From: JALZMG01 sp963844175
GTDB lineage: Bacteria; Actinomycetota; Acidimicrobiia; Acidimicrobiales; Ilumatobacteraceae
Reading direction: 5' to 3'
Assembly (NCBI GenBank): GCA_963844175.1
Contig: CAWJNE010000014.1
Location: 19,542 to 83,541 of the forward strand
DNA: 64,000 nt
Positions 19,156-27,972 of the stretch are shown one piece after another. The notes under the pieces were generated by a model that worked only from the letters and a program-made list of their open reading frames with translations, did no database searches and was not told the origin of the DNA. A program made the translations under genes and the position numbers. Position 1 is the first letter of the stretch; every line of letters begins with the position of its first letter.

Positions 19156-20877
19156 ATGAAGCAACTGACAGGACTCGACGGCAGCTTCCTGTACATGGAG
19201 ACGGCGACGTCGTTCGGACACGTCAACGGGCTCGGCATCTACGCCAGGCCGAGTCCCGACTTCGACCCGTACGAAGCCGTCTACAACCGGTACGCCAGCT
19301 TCGTCGGCCGGCTCGAGCCGATGCGCCGGCGCGTCGTCGAGGTGCCGCTCAGCCTCGACCACCCGTACTGGATCGACGATCCGGACTTCGATCTCGACTT
19401 CCACGTCCGCCACCTGAGCATCGCCCCGCCGGGACGTGTCGATCAGCTCGGCGAGCAGATCTCACGCATCGTCGGCCGGCCGATGGACCGCAGCCGGCCG
19501 CTGTGGGAGGTGTACGTCATCGAGGGCTTGGAGAGCGGGCGCTGGGCGCTGCTCACGAAGTACCACCACGCCACGATCGACGGCGCGTCGGGCGTGATGA
19601 TGATGATGCTGATGCACGACCTCACGGCCGATGCTCCGCCGATGGAGGAGAGCCCGCCGTGGACGCCGGGCGTCGTGCCGGGCGACCTGGAGCTCCTGCG
19701 CCGTTCGGTCGAGAACCTGACCCGCAACCCGGTGAAGCTCGTGCGCACCAGCCTGCGCATCGTGCGCGACCTGGCCGAGAGCGCCGGCATCACCAGCGTC
19801 GGCGCGGTGGCCCGCCAAGCCGGCTCGGCCCTCCGCCGCGTGGTCAGCCCGGGCGACGGGCCCCGCGTCGCCCTGCCGGTGACCTCGGCGCCGGCGACAC
19901 CGTGGAACAAGTCGATCACCGCCCACCGCCGCTTCGCCATGCGCTCGGCCTCGCTGTCCAACCTCAAGCGGCTGAAGGACGCCACCGGCGGCACGCTCAA
20001 CGACGTCGTGATGGCGATCTCCGCCGGTGCGCTGCGCGAGTACCTGCTACGCCACGACGCGCTGCCGGACCGCCCGCTGCGGGCGATGGTGCCCGTCTCG
20101 ATCCGCACCGGCGAGGAGGAGGACACGTGGACCAACCGCGTGTCCGGCATCGTCGCCGATCTGCCGACCGACTGCGCCGACCCGATCGAGCGCGTCACCC
20201 GCTGCCGCGCGGCGATGGACGCAGCGAAGCGCCAGTTCGAGCTCGTGCCGGCCGAGGCGATGGTCGACATCACGCAGTACTCGTCGCCGGTGGTCGCCAC
20301 GGCGGCGATCCGCCTGGCCTCGCAGCTGCGCCTGGCCGATCGGGTGGCGATGCCGATCAACGTGATCATCTCCAACGTCCCCGGGCCGCGCCAACCGCTC
20401 TACTTCAGCGGCGCCCAGCTCGAGCAGTACATCCCGGTGTCGACGATCGCCGAGGGCATGGGCCTCAACATCACGGTGCACAGCTACCTCGACGAGATGA
20501 CGTGGGGACTGATCGCCTGCCGCGAGCTGGTCCCCGACCTGTGGGACATGACCGACCTGCACATCGCCGAGATCGACCGCCTCTTCGAGGCCACCGGCGC
20601 CGAGTGGGCCGAGCCGCCACGGCCGGCGCCGCCCCGGCGGGGCCCCGTCAAGCGCCAGGCGCGGCGCGCCGGCGGGCGGGCGACGAAGGCATCCAAGTCG
20701 GCCGCCAAAGCTGCGTCCAAGGCCCCCGCCAAGCGCACCGCGGCGAAGCGGACCACGACGTCGCGCGCCAAGGCCGCCGAGCGCACGTCGAAGCGGGCGG
20801 CGAAGAAGTCCACCGCCCGCCGCGCCGCGGCGAAGCGTTCGGCGAGCGGTGCGACCCGCCGGAGCGCCGCTGGATGA
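19156..20877 (+). CDS. Wax ester synthase/diacylglycerol acyltransferase with histone-like tail
   Basis: 573 aa. It transfers acyl groups from acyl-CoA to fatty alcohols or diacylglycerol, making storage lipid. The active-site motif HHxxxDG is HHATIDG at 137-143. The N-terminal LTGLDGSFLYMET and the C-terminal NVPGP element are also family hallmarks. The last ~87 residues (487-573) are an Ala/Lys/Arg/Ser-rich tail with KAASKAPAKRTAAKR-like repeats, as in histone H1 or mycobacterial HupB, absent from ordinary WS/DGAT enzymes. It starts an operon with a lipase-like gene (ATGA overlap) and a PhoD-like phosphatase. Confidence 0.93.
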   Translation: MKQLTGLDGSFLYMETATSFGHVNGLGIYARPSPDFDPYEAVYNRYASFVGRLEPMRRRVVEVPLSLDHPYWIDDPDFDLDFHVRHLSIAPPGRVDQLGEQISRIVGRPMDRSRPLWEVYVIEGLESGRWALLTKYHHATIDGASGVMMMMLMHDLTADAPPMEESPPWTPGVVPGDLELLRRSVENLTRNPVKLVRTSLRIVRDLAESAGITSVGAVARQAGSALRRVVSPGDGPRVALPVTSAPATPWNKSITAHRRFAMRSASLSNLKRLKDATGGTLNDVVMAISAGALREYLLRHDALPDRPLRAMVPVSIRTGEEEDTWTNRVSGIVADLPTDCADPIERVTRCRAAMDAAKRQFELVPAEAMVDITQYSSPVVATAAIRLASQLRLADRVAMPINVIISNVPGPRQPLYFSGAQLEQYIPVSTIAEGMGLNITVHSYLDEMTWGLIACRELVPDLWDMTDLHIAEIDRLFEATGAEWAEPPRPAPPRRGPVKRQARRAGGRATKASKSAAKAASKAPAKRTAAKRTTTSRAKAAERTSKRAAKKSTARRAAAKRSASGATRRSAAG

Positions 20878-21659
20878 GCCGCCCCGTCCGCCCACCGTCG
20901 CGTGGCTTGCAGCTGCTGGAGACGGCGGTCTGGCCGTTCGAGGCCGCCGGGTTCTGGGCCGTCCAGCCGGCACTGCGCGCACTCGGCCGGGGCGACGACC
21001 ACCCGGTGCTGTTGCTGCCGGGGTTCGGGGCCAGTGACCTCTCGACGGTGCCCTTGCGTTGGTCGCTGCGCGGGCAGGGCTACTGGGCCCACGCGTGGCA
21101 GCAGGGCCGCAACATCGGCCCGACCCGCCGAGCGGTCACCGGCATGCGCCGCCGGCTCGAGCAGCTCTTCGGCACGCACGGCCGACCGGTCACCCTGATC
21201 GGTCAGAGCCTCGGCGGCATCTACGCCCGGGTGCTGGCCCGCGAGCAGCCGCACATGGTCCGCCAAGTGATCACGCTGGGCAGCCCGTACCGCATGGTCG
21301 AGGGCGATCGCAGTGCCGCCCAGCAGGCGTGGCGGAGCGTCGAGCACCTGCACACCGCCGATCTGCCCCTGCGCGAGCTGGCCGAGCACGAGCGGCCACC
21401 CCTTGCCGTCCCGGCCACCTCGATCTACAGCCGCACCGACGGCATCGCACCCTGGCAGACGTGCATCGACGCCGTCGGGGCGCTGTCCGAGAACATCGAG
21501 ATCCGTGGCAGCCATGTGGGCATGGCCGTCAACCCGGCGACGGTCTTCGCCATCCTCGATCGACTGGCTCAGCCCGAGGACGACTGGCGACCGTTCCAGC
21601 CGCCGCTGCCGATCCGGCCGTGGTACCCGCGGGCGACGGACTGGCGTGGCGCCGCCTGA
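20874..21659 (+). CDS. Lipase-like alpha/beta hydrolase
   Basis: 261 aa. LLLPGFGASD near residue 44 is the oxyanion strand, LIGQSLGGIYAR near 103 holds the nucleophile Ser, and GSHVGMAVNP carries the likely catalytic His. This is the class of triacylglycerol lipases/PGAP1-like hydrolases. The ATG overlaps the WS/DGAT stop, so it probably acts on the same lipid pool (turnover or remodelling). No clear signal peptide. Confidence 0.85.
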   Translation: MSRPVRPPSRGLQLLETAVWPFEAAGFWAVQPALRALGRGDDHPVLLLPGFGASDLSTVPLRWSLRGQGYWAHAWQQGRNIGPTRRAVTGMRRRLEQLFGTHGRPVTLIGQSLGGIYARVLAREQPHMVRQVITLGSPYRMVEGDRSAAQQAWRSVEHLHTADLPLRELAEHERPPLAVPATSIYSRTDGIAPWQTCIDAVGALSENIEIRGSHVGMAVNPATVFAILDRLAQPEDDWRPFQPPLPIRPWYPRATDWRGAA

Positions 21660-23337
21660 GGCCCGCGCCCTCGAGCGAGCGCCGATCTTCGCCCACGCGG
21701 TCGCGTCCTTCGAGCCGACGCCGTCGGGCGTCCTGCTGTGGACCCGGCTCGGCGCCGACGAGACCGACACCGAGTGGACGGTCGCCGCCGACCCCGAGCT
21801 GACGGACATCGTCGCCAGCGGGTCGGCCGTGACGACGGCGGACCGGGACCACACCGTCGTCGTCGACGTCGGCGGGCTGGCGCCGGCGACGTCCTACTGG
21901 TACCGCTTCTCGGCCGGCGGCGAGGACTCGCCGGTCGGCCGCACACGCACGCTCCCTGCGGGACCCGTCGACTCGTTCCGGATCGGGACGGTCTCCTGCG
22001 CCCACTACGCGATCGCGCCGCTCGGCGTGTACCGGGCGCTGGCCGAGCGAGAGGTCGACCTCGTCCTGCACCTCGGCGACTACCTCTACGAGGACGACGG
22101 GCACGACGGCCCGCGCGACCACGACCCGCCCCACGCGGCCGTGACGCAGGACGACTACCGGCGACGGCTGGCCCAGTTGCGCGCCGACCCCGACCTGCAG
22201 GCGTTGCACCTCCGGCACCCGATGATCGCCATCTGGGACGATCACGACCTGGCCGACAACGCGTGGCGTGAAGGGGCCAAGCGCCACGATCCCGGTCGCG
22301 ACGGTCCGTGGGCGGTGCGCGTCACCTCCGCGGCGACAGCGCGCCAGGAGTGGATCCCGGCCCGGCTGCGCGACGGCTCCGACCCGAAGGTGATCTGGCG
22401 GTCCGTCCTCATCGGCGACCTGGCCGAGTTGGTGCTCCTCGACTCACGGTTCGTAGGACGCGACCTGCAGGCCGGCTGTGATGGCGCACCGCCGCTCGAC
22501 GCCAGCGATCGTTCGCTGCTCGGGGAGCCGCAGCGGCGCTGGCTCCGGGAGCGGCTGGCTGACGGAGCGCGGCCATGGGCGATCGTCGCCAACGGCGTCG
22601 TCGTCAACTCGATCGAGCTCCCGTGGCCCTGGGCACTGCGATCTGCCCACCGCCTGCTCCCCAACGGGTACGCCATCCTCGACGGGCGGGTCATGCACGA
22701 CGACCAGTGGGACGGCTATCCCGCCGAGCGCCGGCGGGTCGCCCGGTGGATCGCCGATCGTGGGCGAGCCGGCGGCCGAACGGTCCTGCTGTCGGCCGAC
22801 GTGCACTCGTCGTGGGCGTTCGTCGGGCCCGTCGAGCGCCCGGACGGCGAGGCGGTGGCCGTCGAGTTCACGACGCCGGCGGTGTCATCGGCGGCGATGG
22901 GACGAGCGCACTACCCGGGCCTGTGGCGCGTGCTCGACGACGCCGTCGTGGAGCTCGATCACGTGGCGTGGGCCGAGGTCACCAAGCGGGGCTACACGAT
23001 CCTCACCATCCAGCCGGAGCAGGTGGCCAGCGAGTGGTGGTTCGTCGAGCCCTACGACATGGACCCGGCGGCGACGGCGGAGCTGGGGGCCCGCTTCGTG
23101 ACGCCACGTGGGGCGTGGCCGCCGATCCTCGTGCGCGACGACGTGGCGCCCGCCGACTCCGCGCGGCCCGGCCTGCCCGACCCGCTGCCGGCGCGGCCCG
23201 CCGATCTCGCCGGGCTCCGTCGGCGGCGGCGCCTGCGACTCGGTGTCGAGGGCGCCGGCGTGGCCACCGCCGTGGTCGGCGCCGTTGCCGGTGCCGCTGC
23301 GCTGGCGGGCGTGGTGCTCCGGGCCCGTCGGCGCTGA
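21646..23337 (+). CDS. PhoD-like alkaline phosphatase/phosphodiesterase, C-terminally anchored
   Basis: 563 aa. The N-terminal Fn3-like PhoD domain (~10-100) precedes the metallophosphatase with LHLGDYLYED, IWDDHDLADNAW and LLSADVHSSW, the metal-ligand motifs. PhoD enzymes normally carry a Tat signal; none is present here. Instead there is a C-terminal membrane helix (about 535-556) bounded by arginines, suggesting a tail-anchored, cytoplasm-facing enzyme. The GTG at 21646 overlaps the lipase gene by 14 bp; no other in-frame start leaves a complete N terminus. Confidence 0.85.
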   Translation: MAPPEARALERAPIFAHAVASFEPTPSGVLLWTRLGADETDTEWTVAADPELTDIVASGSAVTTADRDHTVVVDVGGLAPATSYWYRFSAGGEDSPVGRTRTLPAGPVDSFRIGTVSCAHYAIAPLGVYRALAEREVDLVLHLGDYLYEDDGHDGPRDHDPPHAAVTQDDYRRRLAQLRADPDLQALHLRHPMIAIWDDHDLADNAWREGAKRHDPGRDGPWAVRVTSAATARQEWIPARLRDGSDPKVIWRSVLIGDLAELVLLDSRFVGRDLQAGCDGAPPLDASDRSLLGEPQRRWLRERLADGARPWAIVANGVVVNSIELPWPWALRSAHRLLPNGYAILDGRVMHDDQWDGYPAERRRVARWIADRGRAGGRTVLLSADVHSSWAFVGPVERPDGEAVAVEFTTPAVSSAAMGRAHYPGLWRVLDDAVVELDHVAWAEVTKRGYTILTIQPEQVASEWWFVEPYDMDPAATAELGARFVTPRGAWPPILVRDDVAPADSARPGLPDPLPARPADLAGLRRRRRLRLGVEGAGVATAVVGAVAGAAALAGVVLRARRR

Positions 23338-23374
23338 CGCGATCGGCCGACGGTTCGCTACCGTCCGCCCCGCC

Positions 23375-23920
23375 ATGCGCTCCGCTCTCTACGTCCTCGG
23401 CACCGTCGTCGCGCTGGCGGCGTGCGGCGGCTCCGATCCCGAGCCGGACCAGGCCGAAGCGACCGCCGCGCCGAGCACAGCGGTCGAGCCCAGCACCGCG
23501 ACGACCGACGATCCCGACCGTGGGCCGCTCTTCGTCGTCGAGCTGGCCGGCGACGCCGAGGTACCCGGACCCGGCGCGGCCGGGGCGAGCGGCTTGCTGG
23601 AGCTCGAGATCAGCGCCGAGCTGTCGACGGTCTGCGTCAATGGCGAGGTCGACGGCACCGACGAGATCAACCGGCTCCACCTGCACAGTGGGACGGCCGA
23701 CGAACCCAGCGAGGGCGGCGACGTGACGATCGACCTGGGCGCGCCACCCACGGACCAGACGTTCCCGCCGTTCCTCCTCAACTACTGCGTCAACGCCGAC
23801 GGTGCCGAGCTCGAGGATCTCCTCGCCGAGCTCGCCGAGGATCCTGCCGACTACTTCGTCCACGTCGTCACCGACGAGTTCCCCGAGGGCGCGGCGCGCG
23901 GCCCGCTCAGCGCCTCCTGA
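23375..23920 (+). CDS. CHRD-domain lipoprotein
   Basis: 181 aa. The signal peptide ends in a lipobox LAAC (Cys about residue 18), followed by a Thr/Ala/Pro-rich linker and a CHRD domain (~50-180) with RLHLHSGTADEP and a final FVHVVTDEFPEGAARG. CHRD domains occur in extracellular proteins of unknown biochemical role. Its 3' end overlaps the convergent DUF1992 gene by 14 bp. Confidence 0.88.
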   Translation: MRSALYVLGTVVALAACGGSDPEPDQAEATAAPSTAVEPSTATTDDPDRGPLFVVELAGDAEVPGPGAAGASGLLELEISAELSTVCVNGEVDGTDEINRLHLHSGTADEPSEGGDVTIDLGAPPTDQTFPPFLLNYCVNADGAELEDLLAELAEDPADYFVHVVTDEFPEGAARGPLSAS

Positions 23921-24119
23921 TCTCCCGCTCGTCCTGCTCGGCGTCCTCACGGGCGAGGCGTTGGCGCTCCCGGATCACGAACTGCTCGGCCCACCAGCCG
24001 TCGGGACGGTGCTGATCGAGGTCGGGGATCGGCTTCCCGCGGAGGGGACCGGGATCCAGCTCGCCGCGCTCGATGGCCTCGGCGATGCGCTGCTCGACGA
24101 GGCGCTCGACCCAGCTCAC
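23907..24119 (-). CDS. DUF1992 (DnaJ-homologue-like) small protein
   Basis: 70 aa. SWVERLVEQRIAEAIERGEL, then LRGKPIPD and WWAEQFVIRERQ, is the DUF1992 domain also found in eukaryotic DNAJC28. Its function is not known. GTG 24117-24119 was chosen over a GTG three codons upstream because a TAGCGT -10 box lies exactly 7 nt before it and family members begin MSW-like. Confidence 0.85.
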   Translation of the reverse strand: MSWVERLVEQRIAEAIERGELDPGPLRGKPIPDLDQHRPDGWWAEQFVIRERQRLAREDAEQDEREIRRR

Positions 24120-24126
24120 CCGCCGC

Positions 24127-24132
24127 ACGCTA
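24127..24132 (-). promoter_or_regulatory. Leaderless -10 box of the DUF1992 gene
   Basis: TAGCGT on the minus strand ends 7 nt before GTG 24119; it decides the start. Confidence 0.45.
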
Positions 24133-24175
24133 TTCGTCGGCGAGGCAACGGCACCCTGCGCTGCGATCCTTGCCG

Positions 24176-24799
24176 ATGATGGCTACCGAGACGTTCCAGT
24201 TCTTCTTCGACCCCGTTTGCCCCTGGACGTGGATGACCTCCCGCTGGCTCCTCGACGCCGCCGAGCAGACCGGCGCCACCGTCGAGTGGCACAACCTGAG
24301 CTTGGCCGTGGTCAACGCCGACAGCGAGATCCCCGAGCAATACCGGGCGGCTGTCAAGGCGTCGGTCAAGGCGCACCGGGTCATCGCCGCGCTCCTGGCC
24401 GACGGCGAGCAGGGGTTGGCCGGCGACTTCTACACCGAGTGGGGACGACAGGTGCACCACGACGGCGTGCAACCCTCGGCGGAGCTGGTCGGCCAGGTGG
24501 CGTCCACCGCCGGCGCCGGGCGGTGGGCGTCGGCCGCCGACGACGAATCGTGGGACGCCGCCGTCGAGCGCTCGACCATCGAGGGTCAGGCGTTGGCGGG
24601 TGGTGGCGACGTCGGGTCGCCGGTGCTCTCCTTCGGGTCGCCGCGGGTTGGCGTGTTCGGGCCGATCGTGTCGCCGCCGCCGCAGGGCGACGCCGCCGTC
24701 GCCCTGCTCGACCAGGTGGTCGCGGCGGCGTCCAACCCGGCGTTCTTCGAGCTCAAGCGGGGCCGCAACGACGGCCCACGCATGGGCCCCCGCCCCTAA
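24176..24799 (+). CDS. DsbA-family thioredoxin-fold protein (Rv2466c-like)
   Basis: 207 aa. FFFDPVCPWTWMTSRWL at the N terminus is the DsbA-like active site, and a helical insert follows as in mycothiol-dependent nitroreductase Rv2466c and related disulfide isomerases. The site reads CPWT, so the resolving Cys of CPWC is missing. A one-Cys, mycothiol-adduct mechanism or non-redox isomerase role is possible. Two adjacent ATGs (24176, 24179) are both plausible starts. Confidence 0.82.
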   Translation: MMATETFQFFFDPVCPWTWMTSRWLLDAAEQTGATVEWHNLSLAVVNADSEIPEQYRAAVKASVKAHRVIAALLADGEQGLAGDFYTEWGRQVHHDGVQPSAELVGQVASTAGAGRWASAADDESWDAAVERSTIEGQALAGGGDVGSPVLSFGSPRVGVFGPIVSPPPQGDAAVALLDQVVAAASNPAFFELKRGRNDGPRMGPRP

Positions 24800-24803
24800 T
24801 CCC

Positions 24804-24857
24804 TCGTTTGCGTCCGGATTTTGGTCGCCGGTGCGACCAAAATCCGGACGTAAACGA
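24804..24857. terminator. Near-perfect 25-bp hairpin between convergent genes
   Basis: Arms 24804-24828 and 24833-24857 pair with one mismatch around a CGGT loop. There is no T tract. It sits 5 bp from both the DsbA-like stop and the acyl-CoA dehydrogenase stop, so it should stop transcription from both sides. Confidence 0.8.
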
Positions 24858-24861
24858 AAGT

Positions 24862-26097
24862 TCAGATCGGCAGGTTGCCGGTGGCGCTGCGGGTGCTTCC
24901 CGTGTCCTTGTAGGCGGCGATCGTGCGCTGGGCGATGCGCATCTGGTGCACCTCATCGGCACCGTCGGCGAAGCGGGCCCAGCGGGCGTGCTGGTACATG
25001 TGGGCCAGCGGGGTGTCCGTCGAGTAGCCGAGGGCGCCGTGGACCTGGATCGACCGGTCGATCACCCGGTTGAGCATGTTGGCCACGAAGTGCTTGGCCA
25101 TCGACACTTCGGCGCTGAAGTCCTCCTTGCGGTCGATCTTGTACGCCGCGTGCAGGACCATCAGCTTCGACTGGTACAGCTCCATCGCCGAGTCGGCGAT
25201 CAACCACTGGATGCCCTGCTTCTCCGCCAGCAGCGAGCCGTGGGCGAACCGGTTGAGCGACCGGTCGACCATCATGTCGAGCGCCGTCTCGGCCTGGGCG
25301 ATCCACCGCATGCAGTGGGCCAACCGAGCTGGTCCGAGCCGGTACTGACCCAGCAGGTGGCCCTGTCCCCGACCGCCGAGCATCTTCGACTCGTGCAGGC
25401 GGAGGTCCTCGATGAGGATCTCGGAGTGCCCGGTGCCGCCGTGCATCGTCTCGATCTGGCGCACCTCGGTCCAGCCGTCCGACGGCAGGTCGACGATGAA
25501 CGCCGTGTTGGCCGCCTGGGGCAGGTCCGGGTCGTCCTCCGTGCGGGCGATGAGGATGGCGAAGTTGGCACGGTGGGCGTTGGAGATGAACCACTTGTGC
25601 CCGTTGAGCACCCATTCCTCGCCGTCCTGGTAGCCCTTGGTCTGGATCAGGGTCGGATCCGACCCGGCCACCTCGGGCTCGGTCATGGCGAAGCACGACC
25701 AGCTCGTGCCGGCACACAACGGGCGGAGGTACTGCTCCTTCTGCTCGTCCGTGCCCCAGTGCAGCAGCGTGTGCATGTTGCCCTCGTCGGGCGCCTGGCA
25801 GTTGAAGACCCACGGGCCGTACGACGACTTGGCCGCCTCGGCCTGGACCATCGCCAGCTGGACGTGCCCGAGGCCCATGCCGCCCCACTCCTCCGGCATG
25901 TGGGGCAGCCAGATCCCGGCCTCCTGGGCCTGCTTGCGCATGTCCACGAGGGCACCGATGTACGCCTTGCGGTCGTGCTCCTGGAGGTGCTCGTCGTGGA
26001 TCTTCTGCTCCGTCGGCTTGATCACGTCGTCGACGAACGTGCGCACCCTGGCCCGGATCTCCTCGAGCTCGGGCGTGAGGCTGAAGTCGATGGCCAT
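24862..26097 (-). CDS. Acyl-CoA dehydrogenase
   Basis: 411 aa. It is an FAD-dependent alpha,beta-desaturase of acyl-CoA thioesters. FAMTEPEVAGSDPTLIQT is the flavin/substrate signature, WFISNAHRAN the beta-domain, and QVHGALGYS-x-TPLAHMYQHAR the C-terminal helix bundle. The ending FADGADEVHQM resembles ACAD10/11-type enzymes rather than short-chain ACADs. The ribosome site GAGGAGG lies 8 nt before the ATG. An enoyl-CoA hydratase gene lies 37 bp upstream in the same direction, so the pair supplies consecutive beta-oxidation steps. Confidence 0.93.
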   Translation of the reverse strand: MAIDFSLTPELEEIRARVRTFVDDVIKPTEQKIHDEHLQEHDRKAYIGALVDMRKQAQEAGIWLPHMPEEWGGMGLGHVQLAMVQAEAAKSSYGPWVFNCQAPDEGNMHTLLHWGTDEQKEQYLRPLCAGTSWSCFAMTEPEVAGSDPTLIQTKGYQDGEEWVLNGHKWFISNAHRANFAILIARTEDDPDLPQAANTAFIVDLPSDGWTEVRQIETMHGGTGHSEILIEDLRLHESKMLGGRGQGHLLGQYRLGPARLAHCMRWIAQAETALDMMVDRSLNRFAHGSLLAEKQGIQWLIADSAMELYQSKLMVLHAAYKIDRKEDFSAEVSMAKHFVANMLNRVIDRSIQVHGALGYSTDTPLAHMYQHARWARFADGADEVHQMRIAQRTIAAYKDTGSTRSATGNLPI

Positions 26098-26134
26098 CAG
26101 CGGGGCCTCCTCGTGTCTCGTGGTCGGCAGTCGG

Positions 26135-26887
26135 TCATCGCCCGCTCCAGCTCGGCGCCCGCTTCTCGGCGAACGCCTTCGGGCCTTCCTTGGCGTCCTC
26201 CGACGTGAACACCTGGGCGATCAGCGGAGCCTGGAACTTCCAGGCCTCCTCCTCGGTCATCCCGCGCGTGCCGCGGATCACCGTCTTGCTGGCGGCGACC
26301 GACAGCGGGGCGTTGCGGGCGATCCGCTCGGCCAGCTCCATGGCGGCGTCGACGGCCTTGCCCGGCTCCGTCAGCCGGCTGACCAGCCCGTAGGCGTGGG
26401 CCTGCTCGGCCGTGATGGGGTCGGCGGTGAGGGCCATCTCCATCGCCACTGCGTACGGCACGCGCCCGGGGAGGCGGATCACCGCCCCGCCGGCGGCGAA
26501 CAGGCCGACGCCGGCCTCGGGGATGCCGAGCTTGACGTTGTCGGCGGCGACCAGCAGATCGCAGGCCAACGCCATCTCCAGGCCGCCGGCCAGCGCGAAG
26601 CCCTCGATGGCGGCGATCAGCGGCTTGCGCGCCCCGTGCTGGAAGAAGTCACCGAGCCCCTGGGGCGGGCCGCTCTTGGCGAACGCCTTGAGATCCATCC
26701 CGGCGCAGAACCCGCGGCCGGCGCCGGTCAGCACGCCGGCCGTCAGCCCGTCGTCGCCGTCGAGCTGCGCCACGGCGGCGAGGACGCCCTGGGCCAAGTC
26801 GGTATCGATGGCATTCATCGCCTCCGGCCGGTTGAGCGTGATCAGCAGCACCCGCCCACGGGTCTCGGTCAGGACAGTGTCGGACAT
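26135..26887 (-). CDS. Enoyl-CoA hydratase/isomerase family protein
   Basis: 250 aa crotonase. AIEGFALAGGLEMALACD contains the first catalytic Glu (in GLEMA) and GIPEAGVG the second, so hydratase chemistry is intact. GRGFCAGMDL is the oxyanion segment. It hydrates trans-2-enoyl-CoA, the product of the neighbouring acyl-CoA dehydrogenase. The start ATG 26887 has TACGGT 7 nt upstream (leaderless). Confidence 0.93.
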   Translation of the reverse strand: MSDTVLTETRGRVLLITLNRPEAMNAIDTDLAQGVLAAVAQLDGDDGLTAGVLTGAGRGFCAGMDLKAFAKSGPPQGLGDFFQHGARKPLIAAIEGFALAGGLEMALACDLLVAADNVKLGIPEAGVGLFAAGGAVIRLPGRVPYAVAMEMALTADPITAEQAHAYGLVSRLTEPGKAVDAAMELAERIARNAPLSVAASKTVIRGTRGMTEEEAWKFQAPLIAQVFTSEDAKEGPKAFAEKRAPSWSGR

Positions 26888-26894
26888 GGGCACG

Positions 26895-26900
26895 ACCGTA
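26895..26900 (-). promoter_or_regulatory. Leaderless -10 box of the beta-oxidation pair
   Basis: TACGGT on the minus strand ends 7 nt before ATG 26887. Confidence 0.5.
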
Positions 26901-26966
26901 AATGATGCGCCGCCGTCCCCCAACCCCCGCGATGCGGCGCGTGACCGGGTGGTCGGGTCAGGCGGC

Positions 26967-26972
26967 CATGAT
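26967..26972 (+). promoter_or_regulatory. Leaderless -10 box of gpsA
   Basis: CATGAT, a one-base variant of TANNNT, ends 7 nt before ATG 26980. Confidence 0.35.
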
Positions 26973-26979
26973 TGCGAGC

Positions 26980-27972
26980 ATGCAGGTCACAGTGTTGGGG
27001 GCGGGGTCGTGGGGGACGACGATGGCGTCGCTGGTGGCGGCGCGCCACGCGACGACCATCTGGGCGCGCAGCCCGGAGACGGCCGAGGAGATCGACGGGC
27101 GCCACAGCAACGAGTCGTACCTCCCCGGCTGCCGGCTGACCGAGTCGCTGATGGCCACCGACGACCTGGAGAAGGCGGTGCGCCACGCCGAGCTGCTGAT
27201 CCTCGGGGTCCCGACCACGGCGATGCGGGGGACGATCCGTGCGGCGAAGGAGTGGGTCCATCCGTGGATCCCGATCGTCAGCCTGGCCAAGGGGCTGGAG
27301 CAGCAGACGCTGCTGCGGATGACCGAGGTGATCAAGGAGGAGGCGCCCGGACACCCGGTCGCCGCGCTGTCGGGGCCGAACATCGCCCGGGAGATCATGG
27401 CCGGGCAGGCCGCGGCCAGCGTGATCGCCACCGAGGACCTCGCCGTCGCTGCCGCCCTGCAGAAGGTCCTGACCCGCGGGCTGTTCCGGCTCTACACCAA
27501 CCACGATGTCATCGGCTGCGAGATGGGCGGGGCGATGAAGAACGTCGTCGCCATCGCCTGTGGCATCGCCCAGGGCCTCGGCGTCGGCGACAACACCCGG
27601 GCGATGGTGATGACCAGGGGCTTGGCCGAGCTGACCCGGCTCGGCGTGGCGATGGGGGGCGAGGCGGCGACGTTCTCCGGGTTGGCCGGGATGGGCGACC
27701 TGGTGACGACGTGCATCAGCCCGTTCAGCCGCAACCGGATGGTCGGCGAGCAGCTCGGCATGGGCCGCAAGCTGGACGAGATCGTGGCCGAGATGTCGAT
27801 GGTCGCGGAGGGGGTCAAGACCGCCGTCACCGCCCGTGAGCTGGCCAAACGCCACCACGTCGACATGCCGGTGTGCGACGAGATCTACCGGGTGGTGCGC
27901 GGGCGGATCACGCCGGACAAGGCGTATCGGGGCCTGCGGGTGCGACCAGGACACGAGAACGACCCCGGCTGA
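26980..27972 (+). CDS. gpsA: NAD(P)-dependent glycerol-3-phosphate dehydrogenase
   Basis: 330 aa, full length. It reduces dihydroxyacetone phosphate to sn-glycerol 3-phosphate for phospholipid synthesis. The Rossmann motif is VLGAGSWGTT. SLAKGLE, ALSGPNIAREI and GAMKNVVAIACGIAQGLG (catalytic Lys) are all present. The C-terminal MVAEGVKTA and DMPVCDEIYRV helices complete the fold. The ATG at 26980 places the Rossmann strand at residue 2, as in the family. Confidence 0.96.
   Translation: MQVTVLGAGSWGTTMASLVAARHATTIWARSPETAEEIDGRHSNESYLPGCRLTESLMATDDLEKAVRHAELLILGVPTTAMRGTIRAAKEWVHPWIPIVSLAKGLEQQTLLRMTEVIKEEAPGHPVAALSGPNIAREIMAGQAAASVIATEDLAVAAALQKVLTRGLFRLYTNHDVIGCEMGGAMKNVVAIACGIAQGLGVGDNTRAMVMTRGLAELTRLGVAMGGEAATFSGLAGMGDLVTTCISPFSRNRMVGEQLGMGRKLDEIVAEMSMVAEGVKTAVTARELAKRHHVDMPVCDEIYRVVRGRITPDKAYRGLRVRPGHENDPG

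Noticed and set aside
20690..20877. Separate histone-like gene
   Set aside because: The Lys/Ala-rich region has no own start or ribosome site and is in frame with the WS/DGAT enzyme, so it is a tail.
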